From contig MESE01000142.1 of NCBI GenBank assembly GCA_001770855.1, positions 124,001-188,000 of the forward strand: a DNA stretch of 64,000 nucleotides, read 5' to 3'. Both the position numbers and the translations under genes were made by a program. This document shows, piece after piece, positions 55,919-64,000 of the stretch; the first letter of the stretch is position 1; each line of letters begins with the position of its first letter. The notes beneath the pieces are model-generated. The model did not search any database. It saw only the letters and a list, made by a program, of their open reading frames with translations, and was not told where the DNA came from. The DNA is from Burkholderiales bacterium RIFCSPLOWO2_02_FULL_57_36. GTDB lineage: Bacteria; Pseudomonadota; Gammaproteobacteria; Burkholderiales; Burkholderiaceae_D.

Positions 55919-57781
55919 TCAATCGGATGCAGGGGTGATAATGGCTTTCGCCATCTTCGGTTGCAATATCGTATACGAGCCGTTACGGAAAACGATATCG
56001 AATTGCTCAGGCTGTTTCAAGGGCTCGTCATTGCGTATCAGGAGGTAGGTAAACTGGTATGTCCGCTCAATTCCCTGTTTATGAAAACTCAGCATTAATG
56101 CCACAAACTCCTTTCGTTTCTGCGGATCGGTTAACACGTTTTTGAAAAGGCCGTTGTATGGGTAATAGATCAACGATTCATAAAACCCCACCTGCTGAAA
56201 TTTGTGATATTCGTACTGAGTTTTGATGTCGCTCGAAAAAAATGCGAAATGTGTTTGAATATCCTTGTCCTCAGCCGCCAATATGCGCGACATATACTCG
56301 CCGCTATTCGCAAGCAATGACAGGACGTGAAAATAACGTCTCAGCCCCTCCTGAAAAGAGACAGAGGTTAAGGCGAATACAGGCACCAGCGCGCTCGCTC
56401 GGGTATAAAATGGAATCACATAGCTATCATTAATATCCGGTGATGCAATTGCATCCGCTTTGGTTGTCCGCTCACTTAGCCACACAAGAGCTTCGAACTT
56501 GTCATGTTCCATATATCCGCGCCACGTGTCAGGATTCCACGGCCGGTAAATGAGTAACGCCGCAAGCAACAATAACGGCGCGACAATGCATAACAGGGCA
56601 TTGAAGACGCGCGAAACGCTTCCGGCGAACCTGAAATCCGGTAGTTTCCGAAATCCGAACATCAGGACTTGTTTAGACAAGTTCCAAAGCCATGCAGCAC
56701 AGCATACCAGCGCAAAAATTACCGCGCCCCGGCTCCAAAGCCGATCACCCAATTCAACACTGGTACACAACATGCCAACCATCATGGACGCAACCAGCAG
56801 GGCTTTCAATAGACGGTCAGGGGCTCCGCCATTTGGACTGATGCGCCAGATCGCTACCGGGAGCAACAGCCACAGAAAAGCCATGTTGACCTTGAGCCCG
56901 GTAAACTGTCCGTGATTAAACGCTTTTCCCGTACCGGTCGCCCAATAGATTTTGAACATCCAAATCATGCCGGACAGCGCCAATAGCAGCACTCCAGCAC
57001 ATAAAAGGGCGGGCCTACATAGATGCTTCATGGCGAGCCATTCAATTGCAAGATACAAGGCCAGTCCAGCCAGCAGAGTACCTGCCACTGCGATGCTTGC
57101 CGTTCCCAGCAGTAGTGCTCCAATCACAACGGCAAGCCGTGTCGTCAACGAGGGGCTTCTGATCGTATGAATAAGCGCGGCCAAAGTCAGAAGGCCGAGC
57201 GACCAGAATACGGTCGGATTCATGATTCGAATTACATCCGGCTCGGCTGCATATATGTTTTGGAAGTACTTGTATGGATACCCGAAGTAGAAAGACAGTG
57301 CGAAATTGCCGACCACGAAAAGTAGGGCGCCGCCTGTGGCTAACGAAGCGCCCATTCGAAGACGGCTGCCTAATATGCTTGCCAGACAAGTAAGCAGTGC
57401 AAAAGCCAATAGGGCCGTATGCAATATCAATGTCCACGCAGGCTCGAAGCGCAGCGACGGGGCAAATACGGCGGCGATACGATACAACGCATGGCTGACC
57501 AATAGAGCGCCTGGGTAGGTGCAGGCGACGGTGTTGCCTGCAGATTCACCTGCCTCGCCAGCACTAATTCCACATGTCGGCAAGCCGATTTTTGCATAAG
57601 TGTAATAGTGATAATTATCGCCCGGGTCCGTGCGTGGACCCAACAACGGCATACCGATCTTTTCTACGGTATCGACACTCATGCGGCGGATCATGTCCGA
57701 ATGGAAAATCACGGAGATAATTAGCGCGGCAAGTGCGAATATTGCCAATTGCGGCAATAATTTGGTAGGTGCTTGGTTCAT
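55919..57781 (-). CDS. Large polytopic membrane protein, possible GT-C glycosyltransferase
   Basis: 620 residues from the ATG at 57781 (MNQAPTKLL), which directly precedes the first helix; an earlier in-frame ATG (57871) adds 30 unlikely residues. About ten to twelve membrane helices fill residues 10-435, and the last 185 residues are a soluble domain. The first external loop has acidic DPGDNYHYYTY, at the place where GT-C enzymes carry catalytic acids. No family name can be given. It is the only gene on the - strand after 25401, and lies between the nonulosonate module and gmd. Confidence 0.6.
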   Translation of the reverse strand: MNQAPTKLLPQLAIFALAALIISVIFHSDMIRRMSVDTVEKIGMPLLGPRTDPGDNYHYYTYAKIGLPTCGISAGEAGESAGNTVACTYPGALLVSHALYRIAAVFAPSLRFEPAWTLILHTALLAFALLTCLASILGSRLRMGASLATGGALLFVVGNFALSFYFGYPYKYFQNIYAAEPDVIRIMNPTVFWSLGLLTLAALIHTIRSPSLTTRLAVVIGALLLGTASIAVAGTLLAGLALYLAIEWLAMKHLCRPALLCAGVLLLALSGMIWMFKIYWATGTGKAFNHGQFTGLKVNMAFLWLLLPVAIWRISPNGGAPDRLLKALLVASMMVGMLCTSVELGDRLWSRGAVIFALVCCAAWLWNLSKQVLMFGFRKLPDFRFAGSVSRVFNALLCIVAPLLLLAALLIYRPWNPDTWRGYMEHDKFEALVWLSERTTKADAIASPDINDSYVIPFYTRASALVPVFALTSVSFQEGLRRYFHVLSLLANSGEYMSRILAAEDKDIQTHFAFFSSDIKTQYEYHKFQQVGFYESLIYYPYNGLFKNVLTDPQKRKEFVALMLSFHKQGIERTYQFTYLLIRNDEPLKQPEQFDIVFRNGSYTILQPKMAKAIITPASD

Positions 57782-57886
57782 TGATCGATCAATATTATAG
57801 TTAGTAACAGTGTTGTTTAGGACGCATGATATGACCAAACGCTGGCATCGCTGCGATCCATAAGTAGACATATCGAATTAGCGAGA

Positions 57887-57895
57887 TGGTATACT
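57887..57895 (+). promoter_or_regulatory. Possible extended -10 promoter upstream of gmd
   Basis: tggtatact matches the extended -10 form TGnTATAAT with one change. It is about 120 bases before the gmd start, inside the divergent gap of 237 bases. No good -35 box is visible, which extended -10 promoters can do without. Confidence 0.4.
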
Positions 57896-58018
57896 GCGCC
57901 TCTTGTTTGCGGAACAGTTTTCGCTTAAGGTGCAGGGGAAAAGGCTCCACTTTCTTCTCGTACCGGCGGCTCGCGAATCTGAATTGCGACATGCCTCGCC
58001 GAATAAACACAATTACCA

Positions 58019-59161
58019 ATGACTAAAACTGCCCTTATTACCGGGATTACTGGACAAGACGGTGCCTACCTTGCGGAGCTGCTGCTTTCCAAGGGTTATA
58101 TCGTACATGGCTTGAAGCGCCGGACTTCTCTATTTAATACTGACCGCATCGATCATCTGTATCATGACCCAATTGCGCAGGAGGTCAGATTTTTTCTGCA
58201 CTATGGCGACCTAACCGACGCTACTAATCTGATCAGGATAATGCAGGAAGTGAAGCCGGACGAGGTATATAACCTGGCCGCCATGAGCCATGTGCACGTG
58301 AGTTTCGATACGCCGGAGTATACTGCCAATGCGGACGGTTTGGGAACCTTGCGCTTGTTGGAGGCAATCCGTATCCTTAACTTGAAGAATACGCGTATCT
58401 ACCAAGCGTCCACCAGTGAACTGTATGGGAAAGTGCAGCAGATTCCTCAGACTGAAAGCACGCCGTTTTACCCTCGAAGCCCGTATGCAGTCGCGAAGCT
58501 TTATGCATATTGGACGACCGTTAACTATCGAGAAGCGTACGGCTTTTATGCGTGCAACGGCATTCTGTTTAACCATGAGTCGCCGATTCGAGGAGAGACT
58601 TTCGTGACGCGCAAAATCACGAGAGCAGTGGCGCGAATTGCTTTCGGCTTGCAGGACAAGCTGTACCTAGGCAATCTCTCAGCTAAACGCGACTGGGGAC
58701 ATGCGCGAGACTTTGTAGAAGCGATGTGGTTGATGCTGCAGCAGGAAGAACCTGAGGATTTTGTTATTGCTACCGGCGTTACTGTCGAAGTGCGTGAATT
58801 CGTGCGCAGGGCATTCCAGGAAATAGGTATAACGATCGGATTCCGTGGCAACGGTGTCGACGAAGTCGGTTTTGTCGAACACATTGACAATGAGCGTTTT
58901 AGAGAAGTGACCGGGGACTTGCCGAACGGCCTCACGCCGGGCCGTGAACTGATATTCGTCAACCCGGTATACTTCAGGCCGACCGAGGTAGATATCCTAG
59001 TCGGCGACGCTACGAAAGCACGGGAAAAACTTGGTTGGGTGCCACGCCATTCGTTAAATGAATTGATCCGGGAAATGGTTACAAGTGACCTCGAACTGTT
59101 TAGTCGCGACAAGATTTTGACCGAGGCGGGCCACAAAGTGTTGCCGCGTCACGAGCACTAA
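58019..59161 (+). CDS. gmd: GDP-mannose 4,6-dehydratase
   Basis: Makes GDP-4-keto-6-deoxymannose. 380 residues: [12 protein letters not shown] loop, STSELYGK and YAVAKLYA active site, NHESP and GETFVTRK segments, all Gmd hallmarks. The usual SPRRGETF reads SPIRGETF. The product can be used by the perosamine-synthase-like enzyme encoded at 61291. First gene of module C, no Fcl/GMER reductase follows. Confidence 0.95.
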   Translation: MTKTALITGITGQDGAYLAELLLSKGYIVHGLKRRTSLFNTDRIDHLYHDPIAQEVRFFLHYGDLTDATNLIRIMQEVKPDEVYNLAAMSHVHVSFDTPEYTANADGLGTLRLLEAIRILNLKNTRIYQASTSELYGKVQQIPQTESTPFYPRSPYAVAKLYAYWTTVNYREAYGFYACNGILFNHESPIRGETFVTRKITRAVARIAFGLQDKLYLGNLSAKRDWGHARDFVEAMWLMLQQEEPEDFVIATGVTVEVREFVRRAFQEIGITIGFRGNGVDEVGFVEHIDNERFREVTGDLPNGLTPGRELIFVNPVYFRPTEVDILVGDATKAREKLGWVPRHSLNELIREMVTSDLELFSRDKILTEAGHKVLPRHEH

Positions 59162-59197
59162 CAAAGACGTAGTCCGTCGTACTTCAATCTGGATTTC

Positions 59198-60442
59198 ATG
59201 ATACCCACAAAAATTGAACGTTGCCGCATTTGCCGCAATAAACACTTGGTCGAAGTTTGCGACCTCGGCGAGCAGGCACTGACTGGTATATTTCCTAAGT
59301 CCGCATCCCAGGCAGTCACGGTCGGCCCATTGCGCTTGACAAAATGTGTCGGCGATCCTGATCATGCTTGCGGGTTACTGCAACTGGCCCACTCTTATGA
59401 ATTGACCGAGCTATACGGCAGCAATTATGGCTATCGTTCAGGACTCAATCCCAGCATGGTGCGGCATCTTCAGCAAAAAGTCGCACGGATTTTGTCGATT
59501 GCCCCGTTGCGCGCAGGTGATCTTGTGATCGATATTGGTAGTAATGACGGCACGACGCTGAGTTCCTATCCCCAGGGACAATATACATTGATTGGTATCG
59601 ATCCGACTGGTCAAAAATTTCGTCAATACTATCCAGCGCATGTCGAACTAGCGCCGGATTTTTTTTCTGCAGCCTTGGTTCAGAAACGATATCCAGGACG
59701 CCGCGCCAGAGTGATTACGTCGTTTTCGATGTTCTATGATCTTGAAGAGCCGTTGACCTTCATGAAGGAAGTGCTGGAAGTATTGTCGGATGATGGTATT
59801 TGGGTGTTTGAGCAAAGCTACATGCCTACCATGTTGGCTGCTAACGCCTACGACACCGTTTGCCACGAGCACCTCGAGTATTATGGTCTGCGGCAGATTA
59901 AATGGATGGCTGACCGGGCCGATGCAAAAATCGTCGATGTCGAATTCAATGAGGTCAATGGAGGGAGCTTTTCGGTAACGCTCGCCAAACGTGCCAGCGC
60001 TTATCAGGAATTCGATAGGCTTAAGGATTTGCTGGCCTCTGAGACGGAACTTGGTTTTGACCGGTTGGAACCATATCAGGCGTTTGCAGCGAATGCGGTC
60101 CGTCTGCGAAGTGACTTCAAGAACTTTCTGGACCAGGCACAACGCGATGGCAAGCGCGTCGCAGGACTGGGTGCATCTACCAAAGGTAACGTCGTTCTCC
60201 AGTATTGCGAGGTTAGCACCCAGCAAATGGAATGCGTTGGGGAAGTCAATCCAGACAAATTCGGTTCGTATACACCAGGCACCCTATTGCCGATCATTTC
60301 TGAAGACGAATTGCTCGAAAGCCGACCCGATTATCTAGTAGTACTACCATGGCATTTTCGTGATTTTTTTGAATCGAGTCCGAAATTCAACGGTATGTGC
60401 TTGGTATTTCCATTGCCAACTTTGACTTACGTACAGCGATAA
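59198..60442 (+). CDS. Zinc-binding SAM methyltransferase, NDP-hexose C-methyltransferase type
   Basis: 414 residues with the three-part plan of TylC3-like C-methyltransferases: an N-terminal zinc-binding domain (Cys9, Cys12, Cys50, Cys58), a central SAM domain with DIGSNDG near residue 112, and a C-terminal domain from about 300 with the GLGASTKGN segment. Such enzymes methylate C3 of keto-deoxy sugar nucleotides. Placed directly after gmd, so the likely substrate is a GDP-4-keto-6-deoxy sugar. Confidence 0.85.
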   Translation: MIPTKIERCRICRNKHLVEVCDLGEQALTGIFPKSASQAVTVGPLRLTKCVGDPDHACGLLQLAHSYELTELYGSNYGYRSGLNPSMVRHLQQKVARILSIAPLRAGDLVIDIGSNDGTTLSSYPQGQYTLIGIDPTGQKFRQYYPAHVELAPDFFSAALVQKRYPGRRARVITSFSMFYDLEEPLTFMKEVLEVLSDDGIWVFEQSYMPTMLAANAYDTVCHEHLEYYGLRQIKWMADRADAKIVDVEFNEVNGGSFSVTLAKRASAYQEFDRLKDLLASETELGFDRLEPYQAFAANAVRLRSDFKNFLDQAQRDGKRVAGLGASTKGNVVLQYCEVSTQQMECVGEVNPDKFGSYTPGTLLPIISEDELLESRPDYLVVLPWHFRDFFESSPKFNGMCLVFPLPTLTYVQR

Positions 60443-60497
60443 GTGATTCAGCCTTCTCTATCAATCGTTACCAACTGCACTTGGCACTTTCGAAAAT

Positions 60498-61259
60498 ATG
60501 GATTTAAAAAAAATTAAGCGCATCGTACTTGTCGGCCATGATAACGAGGGGTCGGCTCACCTCTTGAAAATGATCACCGATGCGTATCCTGAAACACAGT
60601 TCTTGCTGGTGATCGGGCAAGGACTGTATTACCGGAAAACGTATATTGGTTCGATTATCAAGCTGCTCAGAGAAGCAAGTTTTTTGTTTGTTTTGGTGCG
60701 CTTTATAGAATTGATGCGATTTAAATTTTTTGGTGAAACAATGATCGCGCATGCCAGAAAGAAGAACATCTCTATTATGCATACGTCCGATATCAATTCG
60801 GAAGAAAGCCTCAAGCAAATTCGAGATTTTCGCCCTGAGCTTTTGATTTCGCTTTTCACAATGCAAATTTATAAGAAACCTGTTCTGGAAATTCCCACAT
60901 TCGGAGCAATCACCAGTCATCCATCCATTCTTCCAAATTACCGTGGCCTAGAGGTGTTTTTTTGGGTTTTAGCCAATGACGAAAAAGAAACGGGTGTAAG
61001 CGTTTTCTTTTTGAGTGAACGAATTGACGCAGGTGCCGTAATTGGGCAGGAATTAATCCCCATTTCTCAAGATATGTCTGTGGCTTCACTTTATCGAAAG
61101 ATAACCGAGATCGGCGGTCATTTGCTGGTGCAAGCGATATCACAAATCGATGAGGGACTAACAGTCACGATTCCTCAAGTGGGAAAGGGCTCCTATTATT
61201 CCATGCCGGATCGTGAAGCAGTTCGCCGTTTTCAAAGGTTAGGGCGAAAGTTTTTTTAG
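60498..61259 (+). CDS. Sugar N-formyltransferase-like protein (WbkC/Fmt superfamily)
   Basis: 253 residues. HPSILPNYRG (His141) and ETGVSVFFL...IDAG (Asp177) match the formyl-tetrahydrofolate transferases, with the exact His-Asp spacing of 36 seen in Fmt. The Asn two residues before the His (NxH) is Thr139. The first about 65 residues contain a hydrophobic stretch. Next to gmd and a perosamine-synthase-like gene, N-formylation of GDP-perosamine or a similar sugar is the natural proposal. Base use is A/T-rich. Confidence 0.75.
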   Translation: MDLKKIKRIVLVGHDNEGSAHLLKMITDAYPETQFLLVIGQGLYYRKTYIGSIIKLLREASFLFVLVRFIELMRFKFFGETMIAHARKKNISIMHTSDINSEESLKQIRDFRPELLISLFTMQIYKKPVLEIPTFGAITSHPSILPNYRGLEVFFWVLANDEKETGVSVFFLSERIDAGAVIGQELIPISQDMSVASLYRKITEIGGHLLVQAISQIDEGLTVTIPQVGKGSYYSMPDREAVRRFQRLGRKFF

Positions 61260-61290
61260 CTCGTTTTGTTAAACTTGAACCAAACATCCA

Positions 61291-62394
61291 ATGACGAAAG
61301 TTGTTATACCGTGGGCAAAGCCTGATTTTTGGGGGGCTGAAAAACAATATGTAAATGAGGCACTGACTTCCACCTGGATTTCGGGCGGACCGTTTGTGGA
61401 TCGTTTGGAAAGCGATTTCAAGTCGCTGTGCGGCAGCAAGCATGCGCTGGCGGTTTCAAATGGAACGACTGCAATACATCTGGCTTATCTAGGTCTCGAT
61501 ATTCGGCCTGGCGATGAAATCGTGGTGCCCGGATTTGGTTTCCTTGCAGCCGCCAATGTCGCGCTACACATGTCGGCCATCCCGGTGTTTTGCGAGGTCA
61601 ATCCGGCGACTTGGTGCATGACGGCTGAGGATATAGGCCGGGTTCTTACGCCTCGCACTCGAGCCATCGTCCTGGTGCATACCTATGGTAACGTTTGCGA
61701 AATGGATGCGATCATGGCATTGGCGCAGGAGAGAAATATCCCTGTCATAGAAGATGCTGCTGAGGCTTTTCCTTCACGCTACCGCGGCAAACCCGCCGGC
61801 TCGATTGGTACAATAGGGACTTACAGTTTTCAGGCAACCAAGACTATTACCACCGGCGAAGGTGGAATGGTGCTTGCAAACGATGACAATCTGGTGGAGC
61901 GTATGACCTTGTTTCGCAGCCATGGTTTGCTGCGTAAACGGCATTACTGGCACGAAGTTCCGGGGCATAATTTTCGACTGACGAATATGCAAGCGGCGCT
62001 CGGATGTGCACAGTTGGAACAGTTGGACCGTATCGTGTCAGAACGTCGCCGAGTGTATGACGCATACTGCGAGCGCTTGACCGGCATGCCAGGCTTGATG
62101 CTCCAGCAATTCTTGCCTAATGTCGATCCAGTTGTATGGGCGGTCGCTGTTCGACTGGATCCCGTGGTTTATCCGCAAGGGCGGGATGCGGTTCTGTCGC
62201 AAATGCTTGAATTTGGAATTGAGTTGCGCCCAGGATTCTATGCTGCCAGCCAGCTGGATATCTATGATTGCTCCTCATTGCCCATATGCGAAGCCTTGGC
62301 GGCCTCGATTGTAAGTGCGCCAAGTTTCCCGACTCTTACGAATGCCGACATTGATTGTATCTGTGACCGGCTGGCGCAATTGGCTCGATCATAA
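61291..62394 (+). CDS. DegT-family aminotransferase, perosamine-synthase-like
   Basis: 367-residue PLP enzyme. Lys184 lies in QATKTITTGEGG, VSNGTTAIHLA and EDAAEAF are present; the GHNFRLTNMQAALG segment is characteristic of Per and relatives. With Gmd it would give GDP-4-amino-4,6-dideoxymannose. Other C4 aminotransferases of the family remain possible. Confidence 0.82.
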   Translation: MTKVVIPWAKPDFWGAEKQYVNEALTSTWISGGPFVDRLESDFKSLCGSKHALAVSNGTTAIHLAYLGLDIRPGDEIVVPGFGFLAAANVALHMSAIPVFCEVNPATWCMTAEDIGRVLTPRTRAIVLVHTYGNVCEMDAIMALAQERNIPVIEDAAEAFPSRYRGKPAGSIGTIGTYSFQATKTITTGEGGMVLANDDNLVERMTLFRSHGLLRKRHYWHEVPGHNFRLTNMQAALGCAQLEQLDRIVSERRRVYDAYCERLTGMPGLMLQQFLPNVDPVVWAVAVRLDPVVYPQGRDAVLSQMLEFGIELRPGFYAASQLDIYDCSSLPICEALAASIVSAPSFPTLTNADIDCICDRLAQLARS

Positions 62395-62426
62395 ATCCGT
62401 AAAAATCATTTCCATCCCGCAGAAAA

Positions 62427-63224
62427 ATGAAAACCAATCCTGAAGTGGTAAATAGTTATGTAGGTCTCGCGCCGTTGGCGCTCGTATTCGAACGTGTGAT
62501 GGAGTGTCGTATTCTGAGCAGACAGCAGTTTGAGCATCCAGTGCTCGACATCGGGTGCGGAGAAGGTCTGTTTGCCAAGGTGCTGTTCGACGGAAAAATA
62601 GACACGGGCATTGACCCTAATCCTAAAGAACTCAAGCGGGCACGCGTCTTGGATGGTTATGCAGAATTGATTGAATGCAAAGGCGACCGCATTCCTAAAC
62701 CGGATGGATTTTACCGCACCATCTTTTCCAATAGCGTGATCGAACACATCCCGGAGATCACCCCGGTTCTGCGCGAAGCGCATCGATTGCTCGGATCAGG
62801 CGGGCGGATGTATTTGACAGTTCCATCCGACCGCTTTGACCAATACACGTGGATTAGTCAAGCGCTTGCAGGATTGCGACTACGGGGACTGCAACGCCGA
62901 TTCCGTTCATTCTTCAACCGGTTTTGGGTGCACTATCACTATTACACGCCTGAGCGTTGGGCTGCGCTGGCTAAGGAGGCTGGTTTTGATGTGGTGGAAG
63001 TATACAGTTACGCACCCAAACGGGTCTGTTTGCTGAACAATATGCTTGTTCCATTTAGTGTGCCGGCGCTTATTACGAAAAAACTTCTGAACCGCTGGAC
63101 GCTATTCCCCCGCATGCGTCGCATTCTGTTGTCACCGGTCACGGCGGTCGGACAAATTGCATTGCGTGGCGCCGAACGCTGTGATGATGGCGGACTAGTA
63201 TTCATTTCGCTACGGAAGGGCTGA
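62427..63224 (+). CDS. Class I SAM-dependent methyltransferase
   Basis: 265 residues. SAM motif LDIGCGEGLFAK near residue 38, post-motif NSVIEHIPE near 106. The C-terminal half is basic, as in proteins that act at the membrane. Likely methylates the glycan or a lipid-linked sugar; the acceptor cannot be read from sequence. The next gene starts six bases later. Confidence 0.8.
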   Translation: MKTNPEVVNSYVGLAPLALVFERVMECRILSRQQFEHPVLDIGCGEGLFAKVLFDGKIDTGIDPNPKELKRARVLDGYAELIECKGDRIPKPDGFYRTIFSNSVIEHIPEITPVLREAHRLLGSGGRMYLTVPSDRFDQYTWISQALAGLRLRGLQRRFRSFFNRFWVHYHYYTPERWAALAKEAGFDVVEVYSYAPKRVCLLNNMLVPFSVPALITKKLLNRWTLFPRMRRILLSPVTAVGQIALRGAERCDDGGLVFISLRKG

Positions 63225-63230
63225 TACATC

Positions 63231-63962
63231 GTGACCCAGCAAAGTGTATCTGTCATCCTTCCGACCTTCAACGAATCGGGCAACATCGTTGAGTTGGTTC
63301 AAAATGTCCTAATGTCAATTCCTCCTGATTGGCGTTATGAAATTCTGGTTGTAGACGACAACAGTCCGGATGGGACCTACGAACTCGTGCGCCAGACTTT
63401 TGAAGGGAATCCGAACGTTGTGCCATTGCTCAGGACGACGGATCGCGGTTTTGCCAAGTCAATTCGTGCCGGAATCGAAAAGGCCTGCAGCGAGCGGATT
63501 GTGATTATGGATTCGGACTATACTCACGACCCTGCAGAAATACCTCGTCTGCTGCATGTTGGCGATGTCTACGACGTAGTTAGTGGCTCACGTTTCTGTG
63601 CCGGCGGCCGAATGGTCGACACAAAACACTATGTGATTAGTATGCTGTACAACTGGGTATTGCGGCTGCTGATCCGTACCCAGGTCCAGGACAATCTCGG
63701 TGGCTACTACACAGCGCGACGCAGCGCGCTTCTTGCGTTACCACTAGACGAAATCTTCTTCGGCTACGGCGATTATTATTTTCGCTTATTGCACTTTGCA
63801 CAAAAAGCCGGCCTGTCAATTGTTGAAGTTCCAGCGCAATATCTGCTGAGAAAACAAGGCAAGAGCAAATCAAACTGGATGCGGATGTTCGTCACCTATA
63901 CGTCCGGTGCGATCCGTCTCAAAATGCGGGTGCTCAAGCTGGCACGCCGTCATTCCATATAG
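63231..63962 (+). CDS. Glycosyltransferase family 2, polyprenyl-phosphate mannosyltransferase-like (DPM1 type)
   Basis: 243 residues, GT-A fold. DDNSPDGTYELV and MDSDYTHDP (metal-binding acids) are typical of DPM1-like enzymes, which move a sugar from GDP- or UDP-sugar to a polyprenyl phosphate. No C-terminal membrane helices, unlike ArnC or GtrB. Starts with GTG at 63231. It could supply a lipid-linked donor for a GT-C protein such as the one on the opposite strand or one encoded next. Confidence 0.85.
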   Translation: MTQQSVSVILPTFNESGNIVELVQNVLMSIPPDWRYEILVVDDNSPDGTYELVRQTFEGNPNVVPLLRTTDRGFAKSIRAGIEKACSERIVIMDSDYTHDPAEIPRLLHVGDVYDVVSGSRFCAGGRMVDTKHYVISMLYNWVLRLLIRTQVQDNLGGYYTARRSALLALPLDEIFFGYGDYYFRLLHFAQKAGLSIVEVPAQYLLRKQGKSKSNWMRMFVTYTSGAIRLKMRVLKLARRHSI

Positions 63963-64000
63963 ATGAAGATCAACAGCAAATTCCTTCTGGCGGTCATTAA
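63963..64000 (+). CDS. Start of a gene cut by the right edge
   Basis: ATG follows the previous stop without a gap. Twelve residues are visible (MKINSKFLLAVI), a hydrophobic start suggesting a membrane or exported protein. Nothing more can be said. Confidence 0.45.
   Translation, partial: MKINSKFLLAVI

Noticed and set aside
63231..63962. ArnC/GtrB-type undecaprenyl-phosphate transferase
   Set aside because: The C-terminal membrane helices of those families are missing; DPM1-like is a better fit.

Overview
The window reads as the chromosome of a betaproteobacterium of the Burkholderiales, most like the Oxalobacteraceae (Herminiimonas/Janthinobacterium type). This rests on gene content and order (RNB nuclease-tonB-aroE-mtgA; hemL-thiD-rubredoxin-pilGHIJ-chpA-yqgE-ruvX-pyrR-pyrB-pyrC'-plsC) and on protein resemblance, not on any database search. 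No rRNA, tRNA, CRISPR array, insertion sequence or prophage was recognised.

Positions 1-25401 are housekeeping. A transglutaminase-type protein (cut by the left edge), an RNase II/R family nuclease, a TonB-like protein, shikimate dehydrogenase and monofunctional transglycosylase run on the + strand. A 509-bp gap full of inverted repeats leads to corA. hemL and a ThiD-like kinase are on the - strand. Rubredoxin and a complete pilus chemotaxis-like (Chp) set follow: pilG, pilH, pilI, pilJ and a 1972-residue ChpA/PilL kinase, closed by a strong terminator. Then come yqgE, ruvX, pyrR, pyrB and a dihydroorotase-like gene without its metal ligands, then plsC and, on the - strand, apaH.

From 25578 to the right edge nearly everything serves surface-glycan (O-antigen or capsule) synthesis, and parts are visibly richer in A/T. 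Module A (25578-47806) has rfbB, rfbC, rfbD (dTDP-L-rhamnose, but no rfbA), ugd, a wbpB/wbpD/wbpE-like trio (diacetamido-hexuronic acid), a Wzx flippase, two Gfo/Idh oxidoreductases, an unassigned probable glycosyltransferase, HisH and HisF paralogues, Wzy, an N-acetyl-sugar amidotransferase, a GT4 enzyme, fnlA-fnlB-fnlC (UDP-L-FucNAc), a WbuB-like transferase and an SDR enzyme. Module B (47979-55719) has its own leader and terminator. It encodes a second amidotransferase/HisF/HisH triplet, then CMP-nonulosonate synthetase, NeuB, NeuC and NeuD homologues and a CBS-domain/aminotransferase fusion. It fits a legionaminic-acid-like nonulosonate, possibly carrying an acetamidino group. Module C (58019-right edge) has gmd, a zinc-binding C-methyltransferase-type protein, a formyltransferase, a perosamine-synthase-like aminotransferase, another methyltransferase and a GT2 enzyme. 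It fits an N-formylated amino-deoxy sugar, perhaps with a C-methyl sugar. A 620-residue membrane protein on the opposite strand separates B from C.

The best candidates for new biology are the two parallel amidine-forming triplets, whose HisF subunits have each lost a different one of the two catalytic aspartates (position 11 in one, 130 in the other), and the fusion of a CBS pair to a sugar aminotransferase. No initiating sugar-phosphate transferase, Wzz, RfbA, or retaining UDP-GlcNAc 4,6-dehydratase is in the window, so the locus probably continues beyond the right edge or relies on genes elsewhere.
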